From assembly GCA_041398705.1 (NCBI GenBank), contig JAWKUI010000008.1, positions 124,001-188,000 on the forward strand: 64,000 nt of DNA, read 5' to 3'. This DNA is from NORP259 sp041398705 (GTDB taxonomy: Bacteria; Planctomycetota; UBA1135; GCA-002686595). The notes below the pieces were generated by a model, which saw nothing but the letters and a program-made list of their open reading frames with translations, had not been told where the DNA came from and did no database searches. Positions 57,101 to 64,000 of the stretch are shown in pieces. The translations under genes were made by a program, and so were the position numbers. Every line of letters begins with the position of its first letter. Within the stretch, counting starts at the first letter, position 1.

Positions 57101-58172
57101 TTCCCGTTGCTGCCGCCTCCAGTGCCCAGCGATCCACATCGGTGGCGAAGATGCGTATCGGGCCTTCCCAATGGACCCGCTCTGCGGCCTCTCGCAGAAG
57201 GATGGCCAAGGTGTAGGCTTCTTCTCCGGTCGCGCATGCGGTCACCCAGCAGCGCAGTTCTTGGCTGGCAGAACGCTCGAACAGTGCGGGTATCAGGGAC
57301 TCCAGCGCCCTCCAGGTGGATTCATCCCGGCGGTACCGGGTGACGCTGATGAGGAATTCGCGGAAGAGACGTTCCTGTTCGTCCGGCTCATTTTCCAGGA
57401 TCGTGACATACTCCTCGAGGGTGGCGGCCCCGCAACTTTGCATTCGACGGGCGATCCTGCGTTCGAGCGTAGCCGGCTTGTACTCGCGGAAATCGACGGC
57501 GCTACGACTGGCCAGGGCAGTGAAGATCCGGCCTATCAAGGCCGTTTCGGTGGCTTCGAAGGAAACCGGGTGGAGGCTGGACTCTGGATGCACCAGCCAG
57601 TCTTGAATCGCCTCCCACATTTCCTCCGGGCTGAGGATCAACTGAACGGCCTTGGATTCAATCGCGCTATCAGGCATGCCCGAGAATGTTGCGGACCCGT
57701 CTTGGGCAATGGTCAGGCCTCCTGCTTTCCGTACGGCGATCACACCCCTCGTTCCATCGCTGCCGGTGCCCGAGAGGACGATCGCGATCGACCGAGGCCC
57801 ATAGGTTGACGCCAGGGACTCAAAAAAATGGTCGATAGGGTCTGGCCTTGTCGTGTGACTCGGATCTTGAGCTTGCAGGTGGAGTGCGCCCCCCTTGAGG
57901 GTCATCTGGCAGCGGGGCGGGATCAGGTAGATCGTATTTCCCGCGAGTCGCATGCCGTCTTCTACCCGCTGGATCGACATCGCCGTATGCCGCGCCAGCA
58001 GCTCCGGCATGAGCGATTTGTAGTCCGGCGATAGATGTTGTATGACGACGAAGGCAAGACCGGTGCGGTCATCTATCGTGTCGAAGAGCCGTTCCAGAGG
58101 CTCCAGGCCTCCCGCAGACGCGCCGATGGCAATGATGTGAGAAGGTTCCGGGGAAGGGCTCGCGTTGGGCAT
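54123..58172 (-). CDS. CheB-CheR-PAS-histidine kinase fusion
   Basis: The 1349-residue protein combines a CheB methylesterase domain (S19 in GASAGG, H46 in IQHLSP, D139 in GTGSDGTRG), a CheR methyltransferase domain from about 205 to 465 (TRYRRDEST, ACATGEEAYTLAI for the SAM site, CCRNLLIYL), a long coiled coil of NEEL/TNEELxATNEEL repeats (about 650-720), PAS-type sensor domains (about 720-1115) and a histidine kinase (H1139 in SHDLKAPLRT; ATPase N-box LLQNLLSNAMRH, DNGPGIEE, GSGIGLAI). This is a known fusion architecture in bacteria for chemotaxis-like signalling. It has no transmembrane segment. It is cotranscribed with the small response regulator gene. Confidence 0.93.
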   Translation of the reverse strand: MPNASPSPEPSHIIAIGASAGGLEPLERLFDTIDDRTGLAFVVIQHLSPDYKSLMPELLARHTAMSIQRVEDGMRLAGNTIYLIPPRCQMTLKGGALHLQAQDPSHTTRPDPIDHFFESLASTYGPRSIAIVLSGTGSDGTRGVIAVRKAGGLTIAQDGSATFSGMPDSAIESKAVQLILSPEEMWEAIQDWLVHPESSLHPVSFEATETALIGRIFTALASRSAVDFREYKPATLERRIARRMQSCGAATLEEYVTILENEPDEQERLFREFLISVTRYRRDESTWRALESLIPALFERSASQELRCWVTACATGEEAYTLAILLREAAERVHWEGPIRIFATDVDRWALEAAATGIYPARALSGLPHGLVEKYFRAVGTDRMQVIPSLRRMISFAPHNLLGDAPFHRLDLVCCRNLLIYLKPAAQQRALALIHLSLNVHGLLVLGTSESVGLLGAEFARASSVPGVFTKVREQRLAHAEDLSISGALTRFASAPQVRTHTRLPDQRLLAAYDLLLNEFVPAGMLLTAQMELLHVFGNATRFLHPPTGRFTGEVLSMVPEPLRMPMTAAVQRCRRNSERVRFNRIHLPGVVPEQEWFALTALPVGREQPVEQIMITLTHETPPEISLVDHEEPFQAGSMQSEQAEAMRQELSYTRENLQATIEEMETGNEELNATNEELTATNEELQATNEELHSVNEELHTVNVEYQEKIHELSAVTDDLNNLLNSTKIGTIFLDDELCIRRFTDSVHSAFLLRPQDVGRPLHEISTTLEYKTFLEDIQHVLQTGDSLEVETRISQGPTVLFRIQPYLTAARERHGVVLTIVDIAKLRDAETAVLKQLHESQLILDSMPCMVWFKDSENRILRANRAAADATGLEPEEMIGLYSEEIFGELADEYAIADRQVMHSGMPLLGQVEQLTLKDGHQVTLLTDRIPFAGDTPGSGRLLMVSTDISEAILLRAELRAQQLERMRAEVAHEVAMASEERFRSIANMSAVLMWSIDAEGRCTWVNEGWLNFTGTPLRDNLDQGWLAVLHPDDRERTSTALASAFSRRSRFELEHRIRAADGMHHWLVARGVPQFSVSGEFNGFYGTSADIDSITQLRISLEEQVAARTQQLSHMVEELNARNIELDQFTRAASHDLKAPLRTVAGFVELLDPHLQKEDTEGRDLLQRIQRATHRMGGLLRSLSQFWEVGRSSLQIAPMSLRELAREVIDDLTHDIEASPAKFLYDGLGVVTGDRILIRQLLQNLLSNAMRHGGPNPEITLASDENSTHYLLTVADNGPGIEEDQQDRVFEPFVRLRPQETTGSGIGLAICRRIAERHQGEIWITSGQGGGCQVHVSLSKHIVEH

Positions 58173-58360
58173 GCCAGCAGAGTTACACCGCCCGAGTTGG
58201 CGGGCGGAATGTGGCAGGTTCGAATTGTCTCTCCCGACTCTAGCGGAAGCCCAGCGTTCCGGCCACAGGGGACCCCACCGAGCGGCGCCAACACCGGTGA
58301 GCGAGAATAGAAACGGAACGTCTGGATTGAGAAGTGGGGGTTAGAGCTTTGGGTCCAATG

Positions 58361-58750
58361 TCAATCCATCTCGACCCCGACCCGCCTGGCCCGTTCCGCG
58401 TTGAGTTTCATCAGCGCCCATTGCAGCGCCACAATCAGCGCCTCAGCTTCCGCTTCTCCCGCGATGTGCAGATCGACGCCATCTTCGATCACCGTGGCCG
58501 TGGGCACAAACGACGCCTCTTGGTTGTGGATCTCCAGGCGCAGCACCATGCCGCCGTAGTCGAGATCGCCTTCGCTGCGATACACATGCACGGCCGCGCT
58601 ACCCGATGCTCCCGTGGTGTAGTCGAACTCGGCCATCGCGGCCAGGCGCACGGGCGCGCGCACGCTGCCCCGGCCTTCGTCATCCCCAGGCAACCGGCCA
58701 ATGACCCCATGCGGCGCGAGCGTCCGCACTCCTTCCGTGTGTTTGGACAT
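58361..58750 (-). CDS. Small protein of unknown function
   Basis: The ATG at 58750 gives 129 residues with no signal peptide. The middle (AEFDYTTGASGSAAVHVYRSEGDLDYGGMVLRLEI) is beta-rich and the C-terminus helical (EALIVALQWALMKLNAERA). I do not recognise a family. It lies between the histidine kinase gene upstream on the same strand and nrdA further on, separated from nrdA by its terminator. Codon usage supports a real gene. Confidence 0.55.
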   Translation of the reverse strand: MSKHTEGVRTLAPHGVIGRLPGDDEGRGSVRAPVRLAAMAEFDYTTGASGSAAVHVYRSEGDLDYGGMVLRLEIHNQEASFVPTATVIEDGVDLHIAGEAEAEALIVALQWALMKLNAERARRVGVEMD

Positions 58751-58797
58751 GACCCCAGGGTAGCCGCCCCCGCGCGTGCGGCCCAGCCCCGAAAACG

Positions 58798-58834
58798 AGC
58801 GGGCCGGGCCCCCGCGAGGGAGGCCCGGCCCGCT
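58798..58834 (-). terminator. Intrinsic terminator of nrdA
   Basis: A 13 bp stem AGCGGGCCGGGCC/GGCCCGGCCCGCT with an 11 nt loop lies 17 bp after the nrdA stop. On the minus strand it is followed by CGTTTTC, a short U-tract. Confidence 0.8.
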
Positions 58835-58851
58835 GGGCGCCGCAGGAAGTC

Positions 58852-61260
58852 CTACTGGCACGCTTCGCAGCTCTCAGGGTTCTCGAGGCTGCAGGCCACG
58901 GCCTCGCTGTCCTTGGCGCCGCTGCTCGAAACCGATCCGGTCTGGCGGATGCGCGTGGCGGGACGCGAACGCAGGTAGTAGGTGGTTTTGACCCCTTGCT
59001 TCCAGGCGTACAGGTACATCGACGAGAGTTTGCCGATGGTGGGGTTGGCCATGAACAGGTTCAGAGATTGGCTCTGGTCGATGTACGGTCCGCGGGCGGC
59101 GGCCAGGTCGATCAGGGCCTTCTGGGGCAGTTCCCAGGCGGTGCGGTAGAGGGCCTTGAGTTCGCTGGTCAGTCCCTCGACCTCTTGGATCGAGCCTTCC
59201 GCCTGCTTGATCTTGGCGCGCATTTCCTCGGTCCACTTGCCCTCGCGCTTGAGGTCGGCGACGAGGTAGTTGTTGATCTGCAGGAAGTCCCCGGAGAGGG
59301 TCTCGCGCTTGAAGAGGTTCGAGACCTGGGGCTCGATGCACTCGTAGCAGCCCGCGATCGACGCGATCGTGGCGGTCGGCGCGATCGCCAGCAGCAGCGA
59401 GTTGCGCAGGCCGAACTGGCTGATGCGGTTCTTGAGCTCGGCCCATTGCTGGGTGAGGGTCGGCGTGACGCCCCACAGGTCGAACTGCAGGTCACCGGCA
59501 GCCGAACGGGTTTCGTCGAAGCGCGGCAGGGAGCCGTGTTTCTCCGCCAGATCGCACGAGGTGCGCAGGGACTCCAGGTAGATGTGCTCCTGGATCAGCG
59601 CGGACAGTTTCTTCGCTTCGTCGCTGTCGAAGGGCAGACGCATCTTGAAGAACACGTCCTGCAGGCCCATCGTGCCGAGGCCCACCGGGCGCCAGGCGCG
59701 GTTCGAAGTCGCCGACTCTTCGGTGGGGTAGAAGTTGATGTCCACCACGCGGTCGAGGTACTTGACCGCCGTGCGCACGACCTTGGCGAGGCCTTGGAAA
59801 TCGAAGCGCGGGGCTTCGCCTTCCGGACGCAGCACGAACTTGCCGAGGTTGATCGAACCGAGGTTGCAGACGGCGGTTTCGTCGTTGTCGGTGACCTCGA
59901 GAATCTCGGTGCACAGGTTCGAAAGGTGCACCACGCGGCCGGGTTTGCCGGTTTGGTTGCAGGTGCGGTTGGAGATGTCCTTGAAGGTCATCCAGCCGTT
60001 ACCCGTTTGCGCCAGCGTGCGCATCATGCGCGCATACAGGGTGCGGGCGGGCACTTGGCGCACGAAGGTCCCTTCGGCTTCTTCCTTCAGGTAGGCGGCC
60101 TCGAATTCGGCGCCATACAGGTCGGTGAAGTGCGGAACGCGCTTGGGGTCGAACAGGGACCAAGCCTGGTCCTTTTCGACGCGCTGCATGAACAGGTCCG
60201 GTACCCAGTTGGCCAAGTTCAGGTTGTGCGTCCGGCGCGCCTCGTCGCCGGTGTTGTCGCGCAGTTCGAGGAACTCCTCGATGTCCGCGTGCCAGGACTC
60301 CAGGTACACGCAGGCCGCGCCCTTGCGCCGACCGCCCTGGTTGACCGCCGCCACCGACGAGTCGAGGGTCTTGAGCCACGGCACGATGCCGTTGGACTCG
60401 CCGTTGGTGCCCTGGATGAGCGATCCACGCGCGCGGATGCGGTGGTAGGCGAGGCCGATGCCACCGGCATGTTTGGACAGGCGCGCCACGTCCTTGTAGC
60501 GCTCGTAGATGGCACACAGGTCGTCCTGCGGGCTGTCGAGCAGGTAGCAGGAGGAGAGCTGCTGGTGCTGGGTGCCCGAGTTGAACAGGGTGGGGGAGCT
60601 CGGCAGGTAGGCCAGGCTCGAGATCAGGCGGTAGAAGTCGCGCGCCTCGCCCGGGGACTCCGCCAGGCCACACGCCACGCGCATGAAGAAGTACTGCGGG
60701 GTCTCGATGACCTTGCGCGAGGTCGGGTGCTTCAGCAGGTAGCGGTCGTAGACCGTGCGCAGGCCGAAGTACTCGAAGAAGAAGTCGCGGTCACCCTCGA
60801 TGGTGTCGTTCAGCTTGCGCGCGTTGGCCGCCACGAAGTCGGCGGTGCGCTGGTTGATGAGGCCCTGGTCATACCCCGTGCGCACCGATTGGCTGAAGGA
60901 CTGGATCTCCTGGTTGGCCACTTCCTTGCCGATGTATGTCGCGAGCAGGCGACCGGCGAGGCGCGAGTAGTTCGGCTCTTCGGCGATCAGCGCGGCGGCG
61001 GTCTGGATCGACAGGCGGTCCAGCTCGGAGGTGGTCGCGCCGTCGTACAGCCCGCTGATCGTGCGGGTTGCGATGCGCATCGGATCCACATCCGCGAGAC
61101 CTTCGGCGCAGCGCGAAACCGCGCGCACGATCTTGTTCAGGTCCACGGGTTCGAGCGAACCATTGCGTTTCTGGACTTGCATGCCGGTTGCCTTGGGGGC
61201 CGAGGAAACCTGCGAGGCGCTGGGGGCTGCAGGCGAGGAGCTCTCCGTCGGGTGGGCCAT
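58852..61260 (-). CDS. nrdA: Ribonucleotide reductase large subunit, class I
   Basis: The start is placed at the ATG at 61260 because the earlier in-frame start would add an unlikely Pro/Gly-rich leader; a later ATG at residue 27 (MQVQKRNGSLEP) is the alternative. The 802-residue protein has an ATP-cone (about 27-115), the radical cysteine block SNLCTE (C439-type, with N and E), the redox pair cysteines (LSSCYLLD and AVCNLGSINL), the paired tyrosines of radical transfer (TTYYLRS) and the C-terminal ESCEACQ redox cysteines. It reduces ribonucleotides with the NrdB radical subunit. An NrdR-type box lies upstream. Confidence 0.95.
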   Translation of the reverse strand: MAHPTESSSPAAPSASQVSSAPKATGMQVQKRNGSLEPVDLNKIVRAVSRCAEGLADVDPMRIATRTISGLYDGATTSELDRLSIQTAAALIAEEPNYSRLAGRLLATYIGKEVANQEIQSFSQSVRTGYDQGLINQRTADFVAANARKLNDTIEGDRDFFFEYFGLRTVYDRYLLKHPTSRKVIETPQYFFMRVACGLAESPGEARDFYRLISSLAYLPSSPTLFNSGTQHQQLSSCYLLDSPQDDLCAIYERYKDVARLSKHAGGIGLAYHRIRARGSLIQGTNGESNGIVPWLKTLDSSVAAVNQGGRRKGAACVYLESWHADIEEFLELRDNTGDEARRTHNLNLANWVPDLFMQRVEKDQAWSLFDPKRVPHFTDLYGAEFEAAYLKEEAEGTFVRQVPARTLYARMMRTLAQTGNGWMTFKDISNRTCNQTGKPGRVVHLSNLCTEILEVTDNDETAVCNLGSINLGKFVLRPEGEAPRFDFQGLAKVVRTAVKYLDRVVDINFYPTEESATSNRAWRPVGLGTMGLQDVFFKMRLPFDSDEAKKLSALIQEHIYLESLRTSCDLAEKHGSLPRFDETRSAAGDLQFDLWGVTPTLTQQWAELKNRISQFGLRNSLLLAIAPTATIASIAGCYECIEPQVSNLFKRETLSGDFLQINNYLVADLKREGKWTEEMRAKIKQAEGSIQEVEGLTSELKALYRTAWELPQKALIDLAAARGPYIDQSQSLNLFMANPTIGKLSSMYLYAWKQGVKTTYYLRSRPATRIRQTGSVSSSGAKDSEAVACSLENPESCEACQ

Positions 61261-61444
61261 CGGGTGGGTTGGGGGGGCAGGGGTTGAGAGGGACGCGAAT
61301 GTCGGGCAGGTTTGGGTGGCGGGAGGCAATGGGGGGACGTCCGCTGGGGCGGGAAACGTGCCATTCCCCCCCGGATTCGGTGCGTGAAGCCCTCCCGCGT
61401 TCCGGACCTGGGGCACATCATGCGGGGGCCAGAATGCTTGATCA

Positions 61445-61460
61445 ATACTAAATATTGTGG
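61445..61460 (-). promoter_or_regulatory. NrdR-box-like site upstream of nrdA
   Basis: The sequence ATACTAAATATTGTGG matches the NrdR consensus ACACWATATATWGTGT at 13 of 16 positions and lies 185 bp upstream of the nrdA start, in the only AT-rich patch of the region. A weaker half-match lies 32 bp closer to the gene at 61413-61428. Together with the tandem site at nrdB it suggests common control of both subunits by NrdR. The nrdA promoter is expected to overlap it. Confidence 0.6.
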
Positions 61461-61561
61461 TCCACGGGCGGCCCGATCAGGAACAGGAAGCCCCCGGCTG
61501 TCAAGCGCGCCAGCCCCCTCGGCGGGTCCAAACCGGGTGCTCGCAATGGCTTCCGGTGAGC

Positions 61562-61588
61562 AAAAAAAATGACGCCGGCGACGGCGTC
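61562..61588 (-). terminator. Intrinsic terminator of the desaturase-DinB operon
   Basis: On the minus strand the stem GACGCCG/CGGCGTC with a 4 nt loop is followed by ATTTTTTTT. It lies 28 bp after the stop of the DinB gene. This is a textbook Rho-independent terminator and shows that transcripts end before nrdA. Confidence 0.92.
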
Positions 61589-61615
61589 GAAACAGGCTTC
61601 GGGACTGCTTGGCCG

Positions 61616-62053
61616 TTAGTGGTTACTTACGCGCAACTTGTTGCGCAGGCTGCCGAGTTGGCCGGCGTGCCAGGCCAGATGAAAAATGTGGCCCATCAAA
61701 AAATCCTGTCGGGTGCGCAGGCTCTCGCGGAAGTCCGGCAGCACTTCGATGGCCGGCGCAGACTGCCACGCATCCGGTGCAAGCTCGCGGGCCACGCGTA
61801 GGAGCTGCGCTGCGATGTGGGCAAACCCCTGGTGGGCTTGCGGCCAGCCTTCACCCACAGACGCCTCCAGCAGCGGGCCACCCAACGCCGCCAGCGTGGT
61901 CGCGCTCATTTCGGACAGGTGGTCAAAAATCCAGGAAGCGCAGGGGCCCCCGTCATACAGGGGCCGCTGCGCTTCCTCGGGGGTGAAACCCTGGGCCAGG
62001 TGGGCCAGGGCCGCGTGCCGGTGCTCCAGTTGCAGGGCCAGCAGCGCTGCCAT
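61616..62053 (-). CDS. DinB-superfamily protein
   Basis: The 145-residue protein has the DinB four-helix look with conserved metal histidines in WIFDHLSEMSA (position about 45) and HIFHLAWHAGQLGSLRN near the C-terminus. The family includes metal-binding proteins and thiol transferases, and the role of this one is unknown. The ATG is 3 bp after the desaturase stop, so both form an operon ending at the terminator downstream. Confidence 0.78.
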   Translation of the reverse strand: MAALLALQLEHRHAALAHLAQGFTPEEAQRPLYDGGPCASWIFDHLSEMSATTLAALGGPLLEASVGEGWPQAHQGFAHIAAQLLRVARELAPDAWQSAPAIEVLPDFRESLRTRQDFLMGHIFHLAWHAGQLGSLRNKLRVSNH

Positions 62054-62056
62054 CGA

Positions 62057-62941
62057 TCAGGCCGCGGGCAGTTGCTTGCGCGACCGGCGTTGGGCGCGCA
62101 CGGCTTCTTTCGCACGCTCGATGGCGGCCTGGGAAACCCGGCGCAGATCGCGCGTCACGCCGATCTTGCTCATGCTGAACACGAACCACTTGGTCGGATC
62201 CAGGTGGAACCAGCGCACGCCGTTGCGGTAGTCGCCTTGGAAACGGTGGTGGAAGTTGTGGTAGCCCTCGCCCATGGTGACGATCGCGGTGATCCACGAG
62301 TCGCGCGAGGTGCTTTCGGTGTCGTACGGCTGCGAGCCGATCGAGTGGGCCACCGAGTTGATCGAGAAGGTGGCGTGCCACTGGAACACCAGGCGCAGAA
62401 AGCCCACCACGAGCAGGCCGCCGATCCAGTCGCCGAACAGGGCGCCAACCGCCGCGGGCAGGATCGCCCCGCCGAGCAGGGCCCACAGCACGTAGTACCG
62501 GTGCTGGTTCATCACGAGCGGATCCTTCTCCAGGTCGCTCACGATGCGGTAGTCGACCTCATCGGGGGCCTGGAACAGTACCCAACCGATGTGCGCCCAC
62601 CAGAAGCCGTTGTTGATGTTGTACGGGTCCTTTTCCTTGTCCGCGTACTTGTGGTGCACGCGGTGGTCGGCCGACCACTTGAGGGCCGAGTTCTGGACCG
62701 AAGCCGCACCGAACAGCAAGTAGAAGAGGCGCAGGGGCCAGATCGCCTTGTAGGTCGGGTGCGAAAAGAGGCGGTGGTAGCCGCCAGTGATCGAAAGTCC
62801 GCAGAAGCAGAACCAAACGACGGCCATGGCCGCGACGCCCCAATTCCAATTCAGGCTTAGCCAGACGATGCCCGCCACTGCCATCAGGTGGGCGAAGATC
62901 AGGAACAAGGTGTTGGTCCAGTCGAGTTTTCTCTTGGCCAT
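62057..62941 (-). CDS. Membrane fatty-acid desaturase (delta-9 acyl desaturase type)
   Basis: The ATG at 62941 (MAKRKLDWTNTLFLIF) is chosen over the TTG two codons earlier. The 294-residue protein has the three histidine boxes of the acyl-CoA/acyl-lipid desaturases: HRLFSH (56-61), HRVHH (93-97) and GYHNFHH (about 232-238), between four membrane segments. It inserts a double bond into membrane fatty acids using oxygen, di-iron and electrons from a ferredoxin-type partner. This shows that the organism can use oxygen. It leads an operon with the DinB gene. Confidence 0.94.
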   Translation of the reverse strand: MAKRKLDWTNTLFLIFAHLMAVAGIVWLSLNWNWGVAAMAVVWFCFCGLSITGGYHRLFSHPTYKAIWPLRLFYLLFGAASVQNSALKWSADHRVHHKYADKEKDPYNINNGFWWAHIGWVLFQAPDEVDYRIVSDLEKDPLVMNQHRYYVLWALLGGAILPAAVGALFGDWIGGLLVVGFLRLVFQWHATFSINSVAHSIGSQPYDTESTSRDSWITAIVTMGEGYHNFHHRFQGDYRNGVRWFHLDPTKWFVFSMSKIGVTRDLRRVSQAAIERAKEAVRAQRRSRKQLPAA

Positions 62942-63220
62942 AGGCAATCTCGCATGCCGCGCCGGGCTGAAAGCGGGGGGGTCGTGGCTTCGGTTCCCAC
63001 GACCGGCCGGCGATTATGGGGGGCTGAAACGCGGATCTCCCCTGAAAAATCGAATCCGCGGCGGAAGACCGCGCGAATGCGAGGGGATCGCATTCGCAGC
63101 TTGAATCGGGCGACTTCTTCGAAAACCGTTGGCCTCGGATGGGAATCCCGGCCGAGGCCCCGAATCGGCATCCAGAGTCCCTCCGATGGCCCTCCCGGGC
63201 CTGTCCCGGAATGGGAACAA

Positions 63221-64000
63221 TCAGCGCGGATTGCGCGGCGCGAGGCCCGGCCCGGTGGCGGCGCGCCCGAGGTCGATCGCCGTCGCCTTTTCCGGTGTGG
63301 CAACGACCATTTCGGCGGGCACGGTGCGGTCGGGGCGCAGTAGGCGCAGGGACCCCGAAGGAACCCGGAGGGAGCGCTTGGATCCCGCTTCCAGCTCGCC
63401 CCGGGCCACGCAGGCACCCTCGAGCCACAACTCGAAGGCACCCGGCCCGGTGAGCTCGATGGTGCAGCCGCCGGCCAGGGTCAGCAGAGCCTGCCCGCCC
63501 ACCAGTCCGAGGGCCGGCGAGAGTCGCGACGCGTAGGCCACGCGACCATCTTCCGCCTCGACGAAGAGCGCGTAGTTGCCACGCGGCAGGTCCGGCCACG
63601 CGAGCGAGGCCTCCTCGGTCACGCGCCCATCGGGATGGGTCAGCAGAATGCGCCGCAGGGCCGGCAAACTGCCGTTCTGCGACGCGAGTTCGGCGTTCAG
63701 ACTGCTGTTTTGGGTCAGCGCCACGCGCACCTCGTCATCGCCGGCCGCCGCGACCTGCGCCTGGCTGCCGGGCCCGTCTCCCTGGGCCAGCACCCCGAGC
63801 TCCACGAGCCCCGGCGCGAGGGGACCGAAGCGGAAGTGTCCTTCCGCATCGCTCCACGCGGTCAGCCGCCCGCCGGTGTCGATCGGCTGCAGCCAAAGCC
63901 GCTGGGGCGTGGTGACGGCGCCCTCCTCCGAAGCCACCGTGCCCTGGATCCACTGCGCCGGGAAACACTCGATCTCCACCGAGAGCTCGGTCAGGCCCTC
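63221..64000 (-). CDS. Large protein with carboxypeptidase-regulatory-like repeats (N-terminus off the window)
   Basis: The minus-strand frame is open to the right edge of the window, so at least 259 residues of the C-terminal end are visible and the true start is beyond it. The visible part begins EGLTELSVEIECFP and is made of beta-sandwich-like units (TGGRLTAWSDAEGHFRFGPLAPGLVELGVLA; WPDLPRGNYALFVEAEDGRVAY), the Gly-rich pattern of carboxypeptidase regulatory domains in extracellular planctomycete proteins. It ends with an Arg/Pro tail GLAPRNPR. No enzymatic motif is visible. Confidence 0.7.
   Translation of the reverse strand, partial: EGLTELSVEIECFPAQWIQGTVASEEGAVTTPQRLWLQPIDTGGRLTAWSDAEGHFRFGPLAPGLVELGVLAQGDGPGSQAQVAAAGDDEVRVALTQNSSLNAELASQNGSLPALRRILLTHPDGRVTEEASLAWPDLPRGNYALFVEAEDGRVAYASRLSPALGLVGGQALLTLAGGCTIELTGPGAFELWLEGACVARGELEAGSKRSLRVPSGSLRLLRPDRTVPAEMVVATPEKATAIDLGRAATGPGLAPRNPR

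Noticed and set aside
58996..61287. 763-codon frame opposite nrdA
   Set aside because: Shadow of the reductase gene, which has all active-site residues.

Overview
The window is GC-rich chromosomal DNA with tight gene packing, few Shine-Dalgarno sequences and no rRNA, tRNA, CRISPR or recognisable transposase. Several secreted proteins share a C-terminal module of roughly 130-160 residues (C..NSTG ... GRYN ... W.FQ.W.R ... NF...TF). To my knowledge this type is typical of marine Planctomycetota (Saltatorellus/Engelhardtia/Rohdeia-like genomes). Orphan mraZ, HEAT and TPR proteins and signal peptides ending in A-Q fit that assignment. The phylum assignment is inference from protein style.

Layout. 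1-5.5 kb: a partial secreted protein, a chalcone-isomerase-like protein, a PilZ protein, an orphan mraZ with possible operator and a strong terminator, a multipass membrane protein and a small basic protein. 5.9-14.6 kb: a secreted beta-propeller, a serine beta-lactamase-type hydrolase, a sodium:solute symporter with an inserted soluble domain, an outer-membrane-type lipoprotein, an M28 peptidase, a B3/B4 protein, a YfiT-like DinB protein and a YbjQ protein. 14.7-18 kb: nrdB with a tandem NrdR-type operator, then a lipoprotein gene bracketed by two long hairpin elements. 18.2-28 kb: an iron-type uptake island (TonB-dependent receptor, binding lipoprotein, FecCD permease, ATPase, LamG-like secreted protein, TPR protein, ExbB, ExbD, TonB). 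28-37.8 kb: PLP dehydratase, beta-CASP RNase-like protein, HEAT protein, DUF1801 protein with a histone-H1-like tail, DUF1579-VOC fusion, subtilase and an unknown protein. 38-50 kb: two tandem secreted paralogues, LtrA-like protein, monomeric isocitrate dehydrogenase, a lipoprotein gene with an in-frame TGA, rhomboid protease, M3 oligopeptidase and an FG-GAP-like protein. 50-58 kb: TPR protein and a signalling group (REC-GGDEF-EAL-like, REC, CheB-CheR-PAS-histidine kinase). 58-64 kb: nrdA with an NrdR-type box, a desaturase-DinB operon and a partial Gly/Ala-rich protein.

The most unusual signal is a family of five intergenic long inverted repeats (128-149 bp) at 5009-5153, 15952-16082, 16647-16795, 27990-28117 and 50218-50357. 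All share a core arm (ACGTACGGAAGCGGG, then about 20 more bases ending GTCACGTTATTC). Each has its own inner stem, usually capped by GGAAC, and its own outer stem that runs into the local gene sequence, in two cases through stop codons. They are unlike the ordinary 25-55 bp terminator hairpins here. Two of them bracket one lipoprotein gene like a cassette. I do not recognise this family. A second notable signal is an in-frame TGA that cuts a lipoprotein gene 55 codons before the stop that sits next to its apparent terminator.
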